Shown in pieces: positions 51,329 through 59,273 of a DNA stretch of 64,000 nt. Source of the stretch: Brevundimonas mediterranea (GTDB lineage: Bacteria; Pseudomonadota; Alphaproteobacteria; Caulobacterales; Caulobacteraceae); assembly GCF_011064825.1 (NCBI RefSeq), contig NZ_CP048751.1, positions 3,224,001 to 3,288,000 on the forward strand. Reading direction: 5' to 3'. The notes beneath the pieces are model-generated. The model was not told the origin of the DNA and searched no databases. It was given only the letters and a program-made list of their open reading frames with translations. Within the stretch, counting starts at the first letter, position 1; the number at the start of each line of letters is the position of its first letter. Both the position numbers and the translations under genes were made by a program.

Positions 51329-52342
51329 ATGGCGCGGACCTATCAGGAGGCCGTCCGGAACGGGGTGGCGGCCGCCGGCCGGTTGCATCGCCAGTTTGAT
51401 CTTCGCGCCCGGCTGGAAGCCGAACCCGGCGCCGTGGATGTGTTTGATCTGATCGCGGCGCTCGACACTCCCCTGATGGTCCGCCCCCTCGACGGGCTGC
51501 TGGGTGCCTTCGTCAACGTTCCTATTCCGGGGATCATGATCACCACCCAACGCCCGCTCAGCATCCAGCGCTTCACCGCGGCCCATGAACTCGGCCATTC
51601 CACTCTCCGGCATCAGCCCAGCCTCGACGACGAAGCCCAGGTCCTGCGGCGCGCGCCAGGTCGCGATCTCAGCCCCGGCTTCCAGGAGACGGAGGCCGAC
51701 GCCTTCGCCGCCGCCCTGCTGATGCCACGCTGGCTGATCACGGCCCACTGCGCTCGGCAGGGCTGGCGGGCCGTCGATCTCGAACGCCCGCAGGTTGTCT
51801 ATCAGCTTGCGCTTCGTCTCGGCGTGAGCTTCGAGGCCATGACGCGCACCCTGGAGCGCTACGACCTGCTCGACGCCGGACGGCGCCAGACCATTCTTGC
51901 GACAAGACCTCGGACCTTGAAGGTCGAGCTCCTCGGCGACTTCACCCCGCCGTCCTATCACGGCGATGTCTGGCTTCTGACGGAGAAGGATCAGGGCGGA
52001 CGGATCGACGGCAGCCGCGGGGACCTGTTCGTCATCCGGGTCCGGGAACTGGGGTCGGCTGGCTATCTTTGGGATTTCGACACCCTTCAGGCCAGCGGCC
52101 TGGTGGTCCTGCGTGACACCCGGTTCGTCGGCCCTCGGGACAGTGTCGGCGATCAAGTGGAACGCGAGGTCCTGGCGGGTCCTGACGGCGAGGAGGTCGA
52201 GGGGGCGCTGGATCTGCGCCAGAGCCGTCCCTGGCTCGAGGAACCGCCGATCGCCGCCCTGACCGTGGCCTTCGACCTCTCCGGCCCCGAAGCGTCCGGC
52301 CTTTCCCGCGCCGAACGCCGCCGCTGGCTGGCGGCGGCTTAA
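51329..52342 (+). CDS. ImmA/IrrE metallopeptidase fused to a chagasin-like (I42) inhibitor domain
   Basis: A 337-residue protein. Residues 1-200 form an ImmA/IrrE peptidase: zinc motif AAHELGHSTL (His86, Glu87, His90) and third ligand in ETEADAFAAALLMP (about Glu122). Residues about 205-320 look like a chagasin-type inhibitor of papain-like peptidases: GSAGYLWDFD (like the NPTTGYxW loop), a middle VGPRDSVGDQ loop, and SRPW (like the terminal RPW/F loop), in the right order. The next gene encodes a papain-like peptidase. The fusion suggests a peptidase that also holds that enzyme inactive. Not a described system to my knowledge. Confidence 0.85.
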   Translation: MARTYQEAVRNGVAAAGRLHRQFDLRARLEAEPGAVDVFDLIAALDTPLMVRPLDGLLGAFVNVPIPGIMITTQRPLSIQRFTAAHELGHSTLRHQPSLDDEAQVLRRAPGRDLSPGFQETEADAFAAALLMPRWLITAHCARQGWRAVDLERPQVVYQLALRLGVSFEAMTRTLERYDLLDAGRRQTILATRPRTLKVELLGDFTPPSYHGDVWLLTEKDQGGRIDGSRGDLFVIRVRELGSAGYLWDFDTLQASGLVVLRDTRFVGPRDSVGDQVEREVLAGPDGEEVEGALDLRQSRPWLEEPPIAALTVAFDLSGPEASGLSRAERRRWLAAA

Positions 52343-52344
52343 GG

Positions 52345-53028
52345 ATGGCGGCCTTGGACATCAGCACGGATCTACGCCACCGTCTCGGACCGGCTCGCGA
52401 CCAGGGTCCGCGGCCGACCTGCTTGGCCTTCGCCGCCAGTGATCTTCACGCCGCGGTGCGTCCGGGCTGGACGCCCCTGTCTTGCGAGGCGGCCTTCCAC
52501 CACGCCCAAAAGCGCGCGGGTCGCCCCCCGTCTTCCGGCGCGGGTCTGGGGTTCATGCTGGACGCCCTGCGCGAGGATGGCCAGCCCGCCGAAGAACATT
52601 GGCCATATGTCCCGACGCCGCCCGCTAATGACGCCTGGAGCACGCCGCCGGCGGACGGCGTCCGGTTCACCCGCAAGGGACAGGCCCTGCCCTTCGGCTG
52701 GGCGGAAATCATCGACGCCCTCCAGTCCGGGCGGCCGGTGCTGATCCTGCTGAGGCTTTCCGCCAGCTTCTACAGACCGGACGCCGCGGGGGTAGTCCGA
52801 CCGGTGCCCGGCGAGGTCGGGGATCCAGCACTGGGCCATGCCGTGCTGGCGGTTGGCCATGGCGAGATCGCCGACACCCCGGTCCTCTTGGTCCGGAACA
52901 GCTGGGGCGCCGGTTGGGGTGTCGCCGGTCACGCCTGGCTGACCCGGACATATGTCGAGCCCCGTCTCTACGGGGCCGCCCTTCTCGAAGAGGACGATCA
53001 TGTATCTCCCCATTCCGTCGCAGCCTGA
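52345..53028 (+). CDS. Papain-like C1 family cysteine peptidase
   Basis: A 227-residue protein with a complete papain triad: Gln20 and Cys26 in RDQGPRPTCLAFAAS, His165 in DPALGHAVLAVGHG and Asn185 in VRNSWGAGWG. There is no signal peptide or pro-domain, so it would be active in the cytoplasm and needs control; the chagasin-like domain in the preceding gene, two bases away, is the obvious inhibitor. Cytoplasmic C1 peptidases are rare in bacteria. Its 3' end overlaps the next gene by 29 bases. Confidence 0.9.
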   Translation: MAALDISTDLRHRLGPARDQGPRPTCLAFAASDLHAAVRPGWTPLSCEAAFHHAQKRAGRPPSSGAGLGFMLDALREDGQPAEEHWPYVPTPPANDAWSTPPADGVRFTRKGQALPFGWAEIIDALQSGRPVLILLRLSASFYRPDAAGVVRPVPGEVGDPALGHAVLAVGHGEIADTPVLLVRNSWGAGWGVAGHAWLTRTYVEPRLYGAALLEEDDHVSPHSVAA

Positions 53029-53788
53029 TTGCTTCAGCGCGTGGCGCGCCGCAGTCCAGACGGTCGATGATCGTCCGGGCCACGAGGCCCAGAACGTCAT
53101 CATCGACGTCGCCGATCCCCTGGCGCGCGCCACCCTCGGCGATCCCGCGGTGACCATCGTGGACGACTTCCTCAGACAGTGGGACGCCAAGCCGATCGAG
53201 ACGGTGGCCAACACCCTGTTTCCCGCCGCCCTCCATCGCCGGCACGGATCACCGGCCTTCTATGATCGGTTTAGGGACCATGTCCTTCCCGCCGCGGCGC
53301 GCGGCGGAGACCGCTGGTCGGGCTATTACTTCGAGCGGATGATCAATCTGCCGCGTCCGGGCGGAGGCGTCGCCTTCAATCAGCTGGCCGACATCGTCGA
53401 TCGTCTGAAGGATCCCTCGGTCAAGGCGCTCAACAAGTTCGAGCTCTCTGTCTTTGACCCCCTGCGCGACGTCGACCGGTCCCCTTACGGCGGTCAGTGC
53501 CTGAGCCACGCCAGCTTCAAGCCCGAACGGAGCGCCGCGGGCGATCGGCTGCATCTGACGGTGATGTACCGCAATCACTATTATATCGAGAAGCTGCTGG
53601 GGAACCTAATCGGCCTGGGGCGGCTGATGGCCTTCGTGGCCCAGGAAGCGGGGCTTCAGGTCGGCGCCCTGACCGTCCTGTCGTCGCACGCGATCATCGA
53701 TCAGCCTCGCAACGATGCGAAGCAAACCGCGCCGCGCACAGCTATCAAGGCCATGCTGGCGGCCTGCGACGCCCTAGTTGAGCGCTGA
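53000..53788 (+). CDS. Thymidylate-synthase-like protein, probable pyrimidine nucleotide C5-modifying enzyme
   Basis: A 262-residue protein. By eye it follows the thymidylate synthase/dCMP hydroxymethylase fold: GYYFERMINLP ... LADIVDRLKDPSVKALNKFE, catalytic-cysteine segment GGQCLSHASF (Cys167), LTVMYRNHYYIEKLLGN (Arg191 and Asn202 aligning with the phosphate arginine and the uracil-reading asparagine), then FVAQEAGLQVGALTVLSSHA. The dUMP asparagine being kept suggests a dUMP-type rather than dCMP substrate. Family level is an inference from pattern, since overall similarity is low. Ends 15 bases inside the convergent UDG-like gene. Confidence 0.7.
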   Translation: MYLPIPSQPDCFSAWRAAVQTVDDRPGHEAQNVIIDVADPLARATLGDPAVTIVDDFLRQWDAKPIETVANTLFPAALHRRHGSPAFYDRFRDHVLPAAARGGDRWSGYYFERMINLPRPGGGVAFNQLADIVDRLKDPSVKALNKFELSVFDPLRDVDRSPYGGQCLSHASFKPERSAAGDRLHLTVMYRNHYYIEKLLGNLIGLGRLMAFVAQEAGLQVGALTVLSSHAIIDQPRNDAKQTAPRTAIKAMLAACDALVER

Positions 53789-54454
53789 GGGCGGCTCCAG
53801 CCCGGCGAAGCTGAGCTGGGCGTCTGCGACCTCGTATAGCGCGTGCATGCCCGCCACGAACTCGGCCTGACCGCCATAGCTGGGATGACGCACCGCATCG
53901 GAGGCGACGCCGAGATTCGTTAGGGCCTGGCTGGCGTCCCGGCCGATGGCCACGATCCGGGCTGGTTGGACCATCTCGATTAGGGCCTCCAGCAAGGGCC
54001 ATGTCGCATCCCGCTCCGCGCGAGTATGCGGCCGGTTCGACATTGGGTCTTGGGCAAGATGCGGATGGAAGGGGAAAACGTTCCACAGCATGGTCGGGCG
54101 TTGCACCCGCCGCAGAACGCTCCAGACGACCGCCGCCGTCCGTTCCGCCATGACCGGTCCTTCGGTAGCTCTGACTAGGGCGATGTCGCCCATCAGGGCC
54201 GAAGCCGAGGCGAGATGAACTTCGTCGGTCAGGGGCACGCCGGTCCGGCGGCCGCCCCGATAGCCGAGATCTCGTCCGATCCAAAGGGTCGCGCCGTCCA
54301 CCTCGACCGCGCGCTCGAGGAAGAGACGCAGGTTTTCCCGGCGCAGCGAGGGAGCGTCGGCCCGGTCGCAGACGGCGCACTGGTCGCGCCAGGGATTGAA
54401 CACATTGGGCAGGGAGGCGCTCTGGAGCGCATCGACAAAGGCGGTGGGCGTCAT
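53774..54454 (-). CDS. Uracil-DNA glycosylase superfamily protein
   Basis: A 226-residue protein. The nucleotide pocket motif is LWIGRDLGYRGGRRTGVPLT (residues 57-76), where most family members have a GE-PG sequence; LWNVFPFHPH (123-132) is the second pocket element, and RHPSYGG (189-195) the DNA-intercalating HPS motif. Two cysteines in DQCAVCDR lie near the N-terminus, too few for the iron-sulfur cluster of family 4/5. It could excise or bind a modified uracil. It overlaps the upstream MazG-like gene (ATGA) and, at its 3' end, the TS-like gene. Confidence 0.78.
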   Translation of the reverse strand: MTPTAFVDALQSASLPNVFNPWRDQCAVCDRADAPSLRRENLRLFLERAVEVDGATLWIGRDLGYRGGRRTGVPLTDEVHLASASALMGDIALVRATEGPVMAERTAAVVWSVLRRVQRPTMLWNVFPFHPHLAQDPMSNRPHTRAERDATWPLLEALIEMVQPARIVAIGRDASQALTNLGVASDAVRHPSYGGQAEFVAGMHALYEVADAQLSFAGLEPPSALN

Positions 54455-55626
54455 GATGCGAGGGCCTCTACACGCAAAGACCGAGTCTCGAAATCCAAGA
54501 TTACCCGTCCGCGTCGGTGCTGACGCAGATATCGGAAGACCTCATAGCCCTGAAGGATCGCCTCCTCCCAAAGCCACAGCGGGAGACGGTCCGCCTCGTA
54601 GCCGGCCACGAACTGCTTGATCTGTTTGAGCAGATCTAGGGGAAGTTTGCCGATCCCGACTCCTTCGAAATAGTTCAGCCGCTGCGCCTGGCCAAACACC
54701 CAGGTCGAGACGCCTTCCTCAATCAGGATCGCCCGGGCTCCGTCCTCGGCGTCATCGATCTGCGGCTGGCTCTTGCGCTTCAGCCGCATCAGAGCCCGCG
54801 TCACCGGCGACCAGCCGAGCACGGCGACGAAGGCGTAGTGGAAGACGTCGTGGAACCGGTAGTCATCCTGCTCCAGCGAATTGTCGGTCAGACGGTCGCC
54901 GATGAACAGGGCGTTGCAGCGCTGGAAGACATAGTCCTTGTCCCCGACCCGCTTCTCATAGACCTCGACCTCCAGCCGACGCGGCAGTTGCTCGTCGGGA
55001 TCGGCGTCGGCGTCGAAGGGCTCGGGGTAAGCCCGCGTCTCCGGCCATCGGTCGAAGATCTTGTAGGTGTTCTTGACTGCCGCCACCTCCAGGGTCAGGT
55101 GGGCCTCGCGCGACGCCCGCAACAGCCGAGTCAGGATCGCCGCCAGACGCATGGGCAAAAGACCCTGATCCACGTCAAGGCGGCCGGCCTGGAAATCCCC
55201 GATCAGGAGGCCGACGTCCGAGGCGAGATCTAAAAGCGTCTCCTCGAAGTTGGCGGTCGGCTCGCCTCCCGGCGCGATCGGGTGGGGCTGAAGCGCCTCA
55301 AAGGTCAGCGCCGGATCGTCGATGCCCCTCCACTGCGCATCTCGTCGATATAGATGGGCGGCGACAGCGCTGAGGGCCACTCCGCCTCGTCGCGCCACCG
55401 CCGCGAGATACCAAAGAACGTCTCCCAACTCCTCGGTCACGGCGTCTGAATGGCTGCGGTAGGAGGCAGGGTCGCGTTGTTTTTTCTTCAGTTCGCTAAG
55501 GAGGCTTCCCACTTCGCCGACCAGACCAAGAAGAGGAAAGGCCAGCGATTGGCCTTCGATACCGCGATCCGTTCGGGCCGCGTCTGCTGCGTAGTCCCCC
55601 ACCGTTAGCGGTCTATAATCGTCCAT
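54451..55626 (-). CDS. MazG-like nucleotide pyrophosphohydrolase with helical C-terminal domain
   Basis: A 391-residue protein. Residues about 25-110 form a MazG fold: GLVGEVGSLLSELKKKQRD (Glu38, Glu45) and TEELGDVLWYLAAVA (Glu66, Asp69). A second, degenerate MazG-like block (LLDLASDVGLLIGDFQAGR ... to TYKIFDRWPE) spans about 130-200. The C-terminal 180 residues are helical (YRFHDVFHYAFVAVLGWSPV) and unrecognised. MazG enzymes hydrolyse (d)NTPs to monophosphates. Beside a TS-like and a UDG-like gene, a role on a pyrimidine dNTP is likely. Confidence 0.82.
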   Translation of the reverse strand: MDDYRPLTVGDYAADAARTDRGIEGQSLAFPLLGLVGEVGSLLSELKKKQRDPASYRSHSDAVTEELGDVLWYLAAVARRGGVALSAVAAHLYRRDAQWRGIDDPALTFEALQPHPIAPGGEPTANFEETLLDLASDVGLLIGDFQAGRLDVDQGLLPMRLAAILTRLLRASREAHLTLEVAAVKNTYKIFDRWPETRAYPEPFDADADPDEQLPRRLEVEVYEKRVGDKDYVFQRCNALFIGDRLTDNSLEQDDYRFHDVFHYAFVAVLGWSPVTRALMRLKRKSQPQIDDAEDGARAILIEEGVSTWVFGQAQRLNYFEGVGIGKLPLDLLKQIKQFVAGYEADRLPLWLWEEAILQGYEVFRYLRQHRRGRVILDFETRSLRVEALAS

Positions 55627-55990
55627 TCTCGACCCCGCGTTGTTATCATCCCAATGTTATTCGAACGATTCGGAGGAGGCGTCTCCCGCAGACTGCCCGC
55701 TTCCAGTGGAGCAGCTTCCGGTCGAAACGTAGATGGTGGTCGTGAAGACACTTAGGCGACGAAAGCAGACCTCCTCCAATCACTAGGTTTCCGCTGGTTG
55801 GCATATCCGGGCAAGCGAGCGGCCAGCTTAGCGCTCTTAAACGAGAAGCAGCGCGATCACGTCCCGTCAGTTTCGTACTTCAATCAAGTCGCTGAGGGAC
55901 TCGAGGACGCACTTAGGACCTCGCCAGGTCGCATAACGATGAGCGCTATACGGTCATCGAGCAGACTGGTTTCTAACGAGGTAGTACCTT
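55627..55990. other. Intergenic region, about 364 bases, no convincing gene
   Basis: Contains the promoter side of the MazG-UDG pair: GTTCGA and TAACATT (minus strand, 55666 and 55659) lie about 35-40 bases upstream of the start, similar to the pair in front of the ACP-like gene. The rest has several short open frames with poor starts. No toxin gene is visible next to the orphan antitoxin-like gene that follows. Confidence 0.4.
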
Positions 55991-56281
55991 CTAGCTAAAG
56001 ACACCAAACCTCAGACCATCGATACGAGACAATATCCGGCTGATCCCGATCTCAAGCGCGACATCTCTCGCGACTTTTCCGTCGTGGATCGGTGCGTTGG
56101 CGAGGAACTGCCTTGCGGCATCCTTAGACCCGAAAACGTCAACAGCGTCGCCAGCGATCATATCGAGGATTGTATCGATCTTCGCCAGAGATGTTGGGAC
56201 GCCCAGTGTCTCCCCGTACCGAGCGACAGCGGCAGCATAGTCGGAGATGGGGTCCGGCATTGTGTCGAAACTGCCAGCCAT
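55991..56281 (-). CDS. MbcA/ParS/Xre-type antitoxin domain protein, orphan
   Basis: A 96-residue protein whose second half, DVFGSKDAARQFLANAPIHD ... ARDVALEIGISRILSRIDGLRFGVFS, matches the toxin-binding domain (DUF2384) of antitoxins that neutralise RES-domain NAD+-degrading toxins. There is no HTH domain and no RES-domain gene on either side, so it may be an orphan antidote or a regulatory remnant. It lies at the edge of the accessory region. Confidence 0.65.
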   Translation of the reverse strand: MAGSFDTMPDPISDYAAAVARYGETLGVPTSLAKIDTILDMIAGDAVDVFGSKDAARQFLANAPIHDGKVARDVALEIGISRILSRIDGLRFGVFS

Positions 56282-56496
56282 TAGAGAACCCTACGCAATC
56301 TGGGCGGAAAATGTCCCGTCCAGCGTAGACGCGCAACATTTGTCGCTATCGCCCACCCCGTAACTGCGTCTCTGGGCCACTTGCCGATGAACCGAGCTTC
56401 CTCGAAGCGCACAATGAGAATCTCAGATATCGGAGCACAGATACTGCTATAAAACAGATAGTTGGAATCTCAGATTTTCAGCACACTCACAGACGA

Positions 56497-56823
56497 TCAG
56501 GAAGGCTCGACCTCGGTCGCCCCCTCGCGGAATTCTTCTGCGGTCACGCAAGCGGAGCCGTCTTCGTCGAGCACCCATACGCCGATCAGGGATGCGTGAT
56601 CAGGCGTGATGTCCTCGTCGATCAGATCGCCCTCATAGACGCCGACATTGCTGTAGTCGAAGTCCAGCAGGAGTTGATGGGCCATGTCGATCATTTCGTC
56701 GGCCATCCGACGCGCATAGCCCAGCGCCTCGCTGTCATTGGCGAAGTCGTCCGTCAGCGTGTTGACCTCGGCGGTGTCGCCGCCCTGGACCGCACTGGTG
56801 GTTACGATGGTGTACGCGGGCAT
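56497..56823 (-). CDS. Acidic hypothetical protein, 108 residues
   Basis: A soluble, strongly acidic protein (MPAYTIVTTSAVQGGDTAEV ... LIDEDITPDHASLIGVWVLD). Predicted alpha/beta with a central helix (SEALGYARRMADEMIDMAHQ). No family recognised. It is upstream of nothing obvious on its strand and sits between the antitoxin-like gene and rsgA. Confidence 0.6.
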   Translation of the reverse strand: MPAYTIVTTSAVQGGDTAEVNTLTDDFANDSEALGYARRMADEMIDMAHQLLLDFDYSNVGVYEGDLIDEDITPDHASLIGVWVLDEDGSACVTAEEFREGATEVEPS

Positions 56824-56931
56824 TTTTGAACTCTTTCAGGTTTGAATCTCTCGACTAGCCTGATTGGCTGCGGGAAAGGCCATAATTCGTCCGAACCCGT
56901 CTTCAGGAGGATTGGAACCGATCACGGACGA

Positions 56932-58107
56932 TCAGTCGCCGCCGCCCCGGTCGTTCCTCTTGGTGGCGCGGTACACCTTCTGGAGCGCGCCGAGCCGGCG
57001 ACGCTCTACCGCCTTCGCCGCCCGCTCCTGCTCGTGCTCGGCCGCAGCCGCCTCGAGGGTCAGCTTCTGGTAGTGCGCCCACCGCGCGGGATCGAGCGCG
57101 CCGCTCTGCACGGCGGCCTGCACGGCGCAGCCCGGCTCGTTGGCGTGACTGCAGTTGGTGAACCGGCACCTCTGGAGAAGACCCTCGATGTCTTCGAACA
57201 CGGCGCTCACGCCCGCTTCGGCGTCGATCAGACCGACTTCGCGGATACCGGGCGTGTCGAGCATCAGCCGGCCGCCGGGAAGCAGGATGAGCTGGCGGTG
57301 GCTGGTGGTGTGACGCCCCTGATCGTCGGTCTCGCGGATGGCCTGCGTCGCCATCCGGTCTTCGTTCAGAAAGGCGTTGACCAGGGTCGACTTGCCGACG
57401 CCGGACGAGCCGATTAGCACGCAGGTCTCCCCCCTCCCCACCTGGGCGAGCAAGGCGTCGAGGCCCACGCCTTGGCGGGCCGAGACCATCAACACAGGAC
57501 AGCCCGGCTCCAGGGCGGCGACGCGGGCCGCCTGGTCCCCCGGATCGACGCACAGGTCCGATTTCGTCAGCACCACGACAGGCCGGGCGCCGCTCTCCCA
57601 GGCCGCCGCCAGATACCGCTGGATCCGGCGCAGGTTGAGATCACCGTTCAGTGAGGTGACGATAAAGGCCACATCGACGTTTGCGGCCAGGATCTGCAGT
57701 TTCCGCATACTGTCGGCCGCCCTGCGGACGAAGGCCGTGCGGCGCGGCAGGAAGGCGTGGATCGTGGCCGTGCGCTCCTGCGCGCCGAACGAAAGGGCGA
57801 CCCAGTCCCCGACCGCCGGATGCCCGATTTCCCCCGCCTCATGACGTAGCCGCCCCGAAACCTTGGCGCGTATTTCGCCGTTGTCGGTCGCGACGACGTA
57901 ACCGTCCCGCTGGTGGAGAATGATGCGGCCCGGCGTGTGGCCCGCACGCTCATGGGGCTCGAAGGCCGACGCCAGAGACGTCGACCATCCATATTGTCCG
58001 ATCAAATCAAGGGAATCCCTGTTGGTTGCGGCGACAATGTCCCTGCCGTTCCCCCTGATAGCATCTCGCAGGAGGCTCAGCACGCAAGGGCGCTCACACC
58101 CTGTCAT
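56932..58107 (-). CDS. rsgA: Ribosome small subunit-dependent GTPase A
   Basis: A circularly permuted GTPase that checks maturation of the 30S subunit. An OB-fold N-terminal domain (GRLRHEAGEIGHPAVGDWVA) is followed by G4 VVLTKSD, G1 IGSSGVGKSTLVN, G2/G3 TSHRQLILLPGG and LMLDTPG, then a zinc site CRFTNCSHANEPGC. At up to 391 residues it has a longer N-terminus than usual; a TTG at 58005 is an alternative start. The C-terminal tail is rich in Arg/Lys, suiting rRNA contact. Confidence 0.95.
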   Translation of the reverse strand: MTGCERPCVLSLLRDAIRGNGRDIVAATNRDSLDLIGQYGWSTSLASAFEPHERAGHTPGRIILHQRDGYVVATDNGEIRAKVSGRLRHEAGEIGHPAVGDWVALSFGAQERTATIHAFLPRRTAFVRRAADSMRKLQILAANVDVAFIVTSLNGDLNLRRIQRYLAAAWESGARPVVVLTKSDLCVDPGDQAARVAALEPGCPVLMVSARQGVGLDALLAQVGRGETCVLIGSSGVGKSTLVNAFLNEDRMATQAIRETDDQGRHTTSHRQLILLPGGRLMLDTPGIREVGLIDAEAGVSAVFEDIEGLLQRCRFTNCSHANEPGCAVQAAVQSGALDPARWAHYQKLTLEAAAAEHEQERAAKAVERRRLGALQKVYRATKRNDRGGGD

Positions 58108-58263
58108 TTCATCCGCCCCGACAACGGCTCACGTCGACAGCTGCGCCGACTGGGGTCGGCCTGGAATGATGCGGGGCGCGAGGCGTGGGCCAGGGCGGGG
58201 GCGATGACCGCTCACCGCAGTTGGTAAAAGGACAGCGGGCCCGACAGCGACCCGAATTGCAAA

Positions 58264-58285
58264 GGGGCCGCCCGAAAGCGGCCCC
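58264..58285 (-). terminator. Terminator downstream of tRNA-Pro
   Basis: GGGGCCGC and GCGGCCCC form a perfect 8-bp stem with a six-base loop; on the minus strand it is followed by TTT. It lies 27 bases after the tRNA 3' end. Confidence 0.65.
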
Positions 58286-58312
58286 TCTAACCAACCGTTT
58301 CCTTAGAGGAAA

Positions 58313-58389
<77 letters not shown>

Positions 58390-58430
58390 AAGGCGCTCCC
58401 TATAGACGGGGCGACCGTTGACCGCAAACG

Positions 58431-58883
58431 CTAAAACGACTTTTCCACCGACCGCGAAAGCACGGCGTCCAGACGCGCCTTCGCCTGCTCCAGATCGGCC
58501 AGAACACCCTGCAAGTCCGCATGTTCAGCGCGCCCGGCGTGCGACATCGAGACGGGGCGCGCCGGGACTGGCGTCGCGATGGCGGCGAACGTCTCGCCAT
58601 CCTCGATCAGGGCCGCCGCCTCTGCGCCGACCAGCTTCTTCAGCCCCTGCTCCTTGTGCAGGCGCTGAACCCCGCGAATCGTCAGGCCGTCGTCGTGCAG
58701 CAGCCGCCGCACGGCTTTCAGCACCGCTATGTCCTGCGGTCGATAGAACCGGCGCCCCCCGGCCCGTTTCACAGGGGCCACGAAACTGAACTTGGTTTCC
58801 CAGAAGCGCAGCACATGCTGCGGCGCCCCGACTTCCTCGGCCGCCTCGGAGATCGTGCGGAAGGCGTCTGGGCTCTTGGCCAA
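58431..58883 (-). CDS. MerR-family transcriptional regulator
   Basis: A 150-residue regulator with a MerR winged helix at the N-terminus (FRTISEAAEEVGAPQHVLRF, WETKF, GGRRFYRPQDIAVLKAVRRL) and a short dimerisation helix. No metal-binding cysteines. The position directly after ihfA is conserved in Alphaproteobacteria, where this gene follows plsX-fabH-ihfA; its targets are not evident from the sequence. Confidence 0.92.
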   Translation of the reverse strand: MAKSPDAFRTISEAAEEVGAPQHVLRFWETKFSFVAPVKRAGGRRFYRPQDIAVLKAVRRLLHDDGLTIRGVQRLHKEQGLKKLVGAEAAALIEDGETFAAIATPVPARPVSMSHAGRAEHADLQGVLADLEQAKARLDAVLSRSVEKSF

Positions 58884-58888
58884 GGGAC

Positions 58889-59197
58889 TCAGGCCTCGAC
58901 GACGGCGTCGTGAACCCGGCTCTTCATGATCTGAGAGGCGCGGAAGCTGATGACCCGGCGCGGATTGATCGCCGCCGGTTCGCCGGTCTTGGGATTACGG
59001 CCCATGCGGGCGCGCTTCTCGCGAACCTGAAACACGCCGAAGCCCGACAGTTTGACCGTATCGCCCTGTTCCAGGGATTCAACGATCAGTTCCAGGGTGC
59101 GCTCGACCAGGGCCGAACACTCCTGCCGGGACAGACCGACCTCTTCATGCACGGCTTCGCAAAGGTCGGCGCGCGTTACGGTCTGTAGGCCTGACAT
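58889..59197 (-). CDS. ihfA: Integration host factor, alpha subunit
   Basis: A 102-residue DNA-bending protein (VTRADLCEAVHEEVGLSRQE, VKLSGFGVFQVREKRARMGR, NPKTGEPAAINPRRVISFRA). The proline-bearing beta arm intercalates into the minor groove as IHF does. Two adjacent ATG codons (59200, 59197) are both possible. It sits between fabH and the MerR gene, the standard alphaproteobacterial order. Confidence 0.94.
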   Translation of the reverse strand: MSGLQTVTRADLCEAVHEEVGLSRQECSALVERTLELIVESLEQGDTVKLSGFGVFQVREKRARMGRNPKTGEPAAINPRRVISFRASQIMKSRVHDAVVEA

Positions 59198-59273
59198 CAT
59201 ATCCCCGTCTGGTAGCGGTAGGCTGGGCGTATAGGGACGCAAAGTCTCCGAAAAATCAATGCCTCTGCCGGAC

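Noticed and set aside
55798..55998. Short plus-strand frame of 66 codons
   Set aside because: TTG start, no ribosome site, composition not like flanking genes; it overlaps the antitoxin-like gene end.
55627..56496. A RES-domain toxin partner for the antitoxin-like gene
   Set aside because: No frame of suitable length on either strand beside it.
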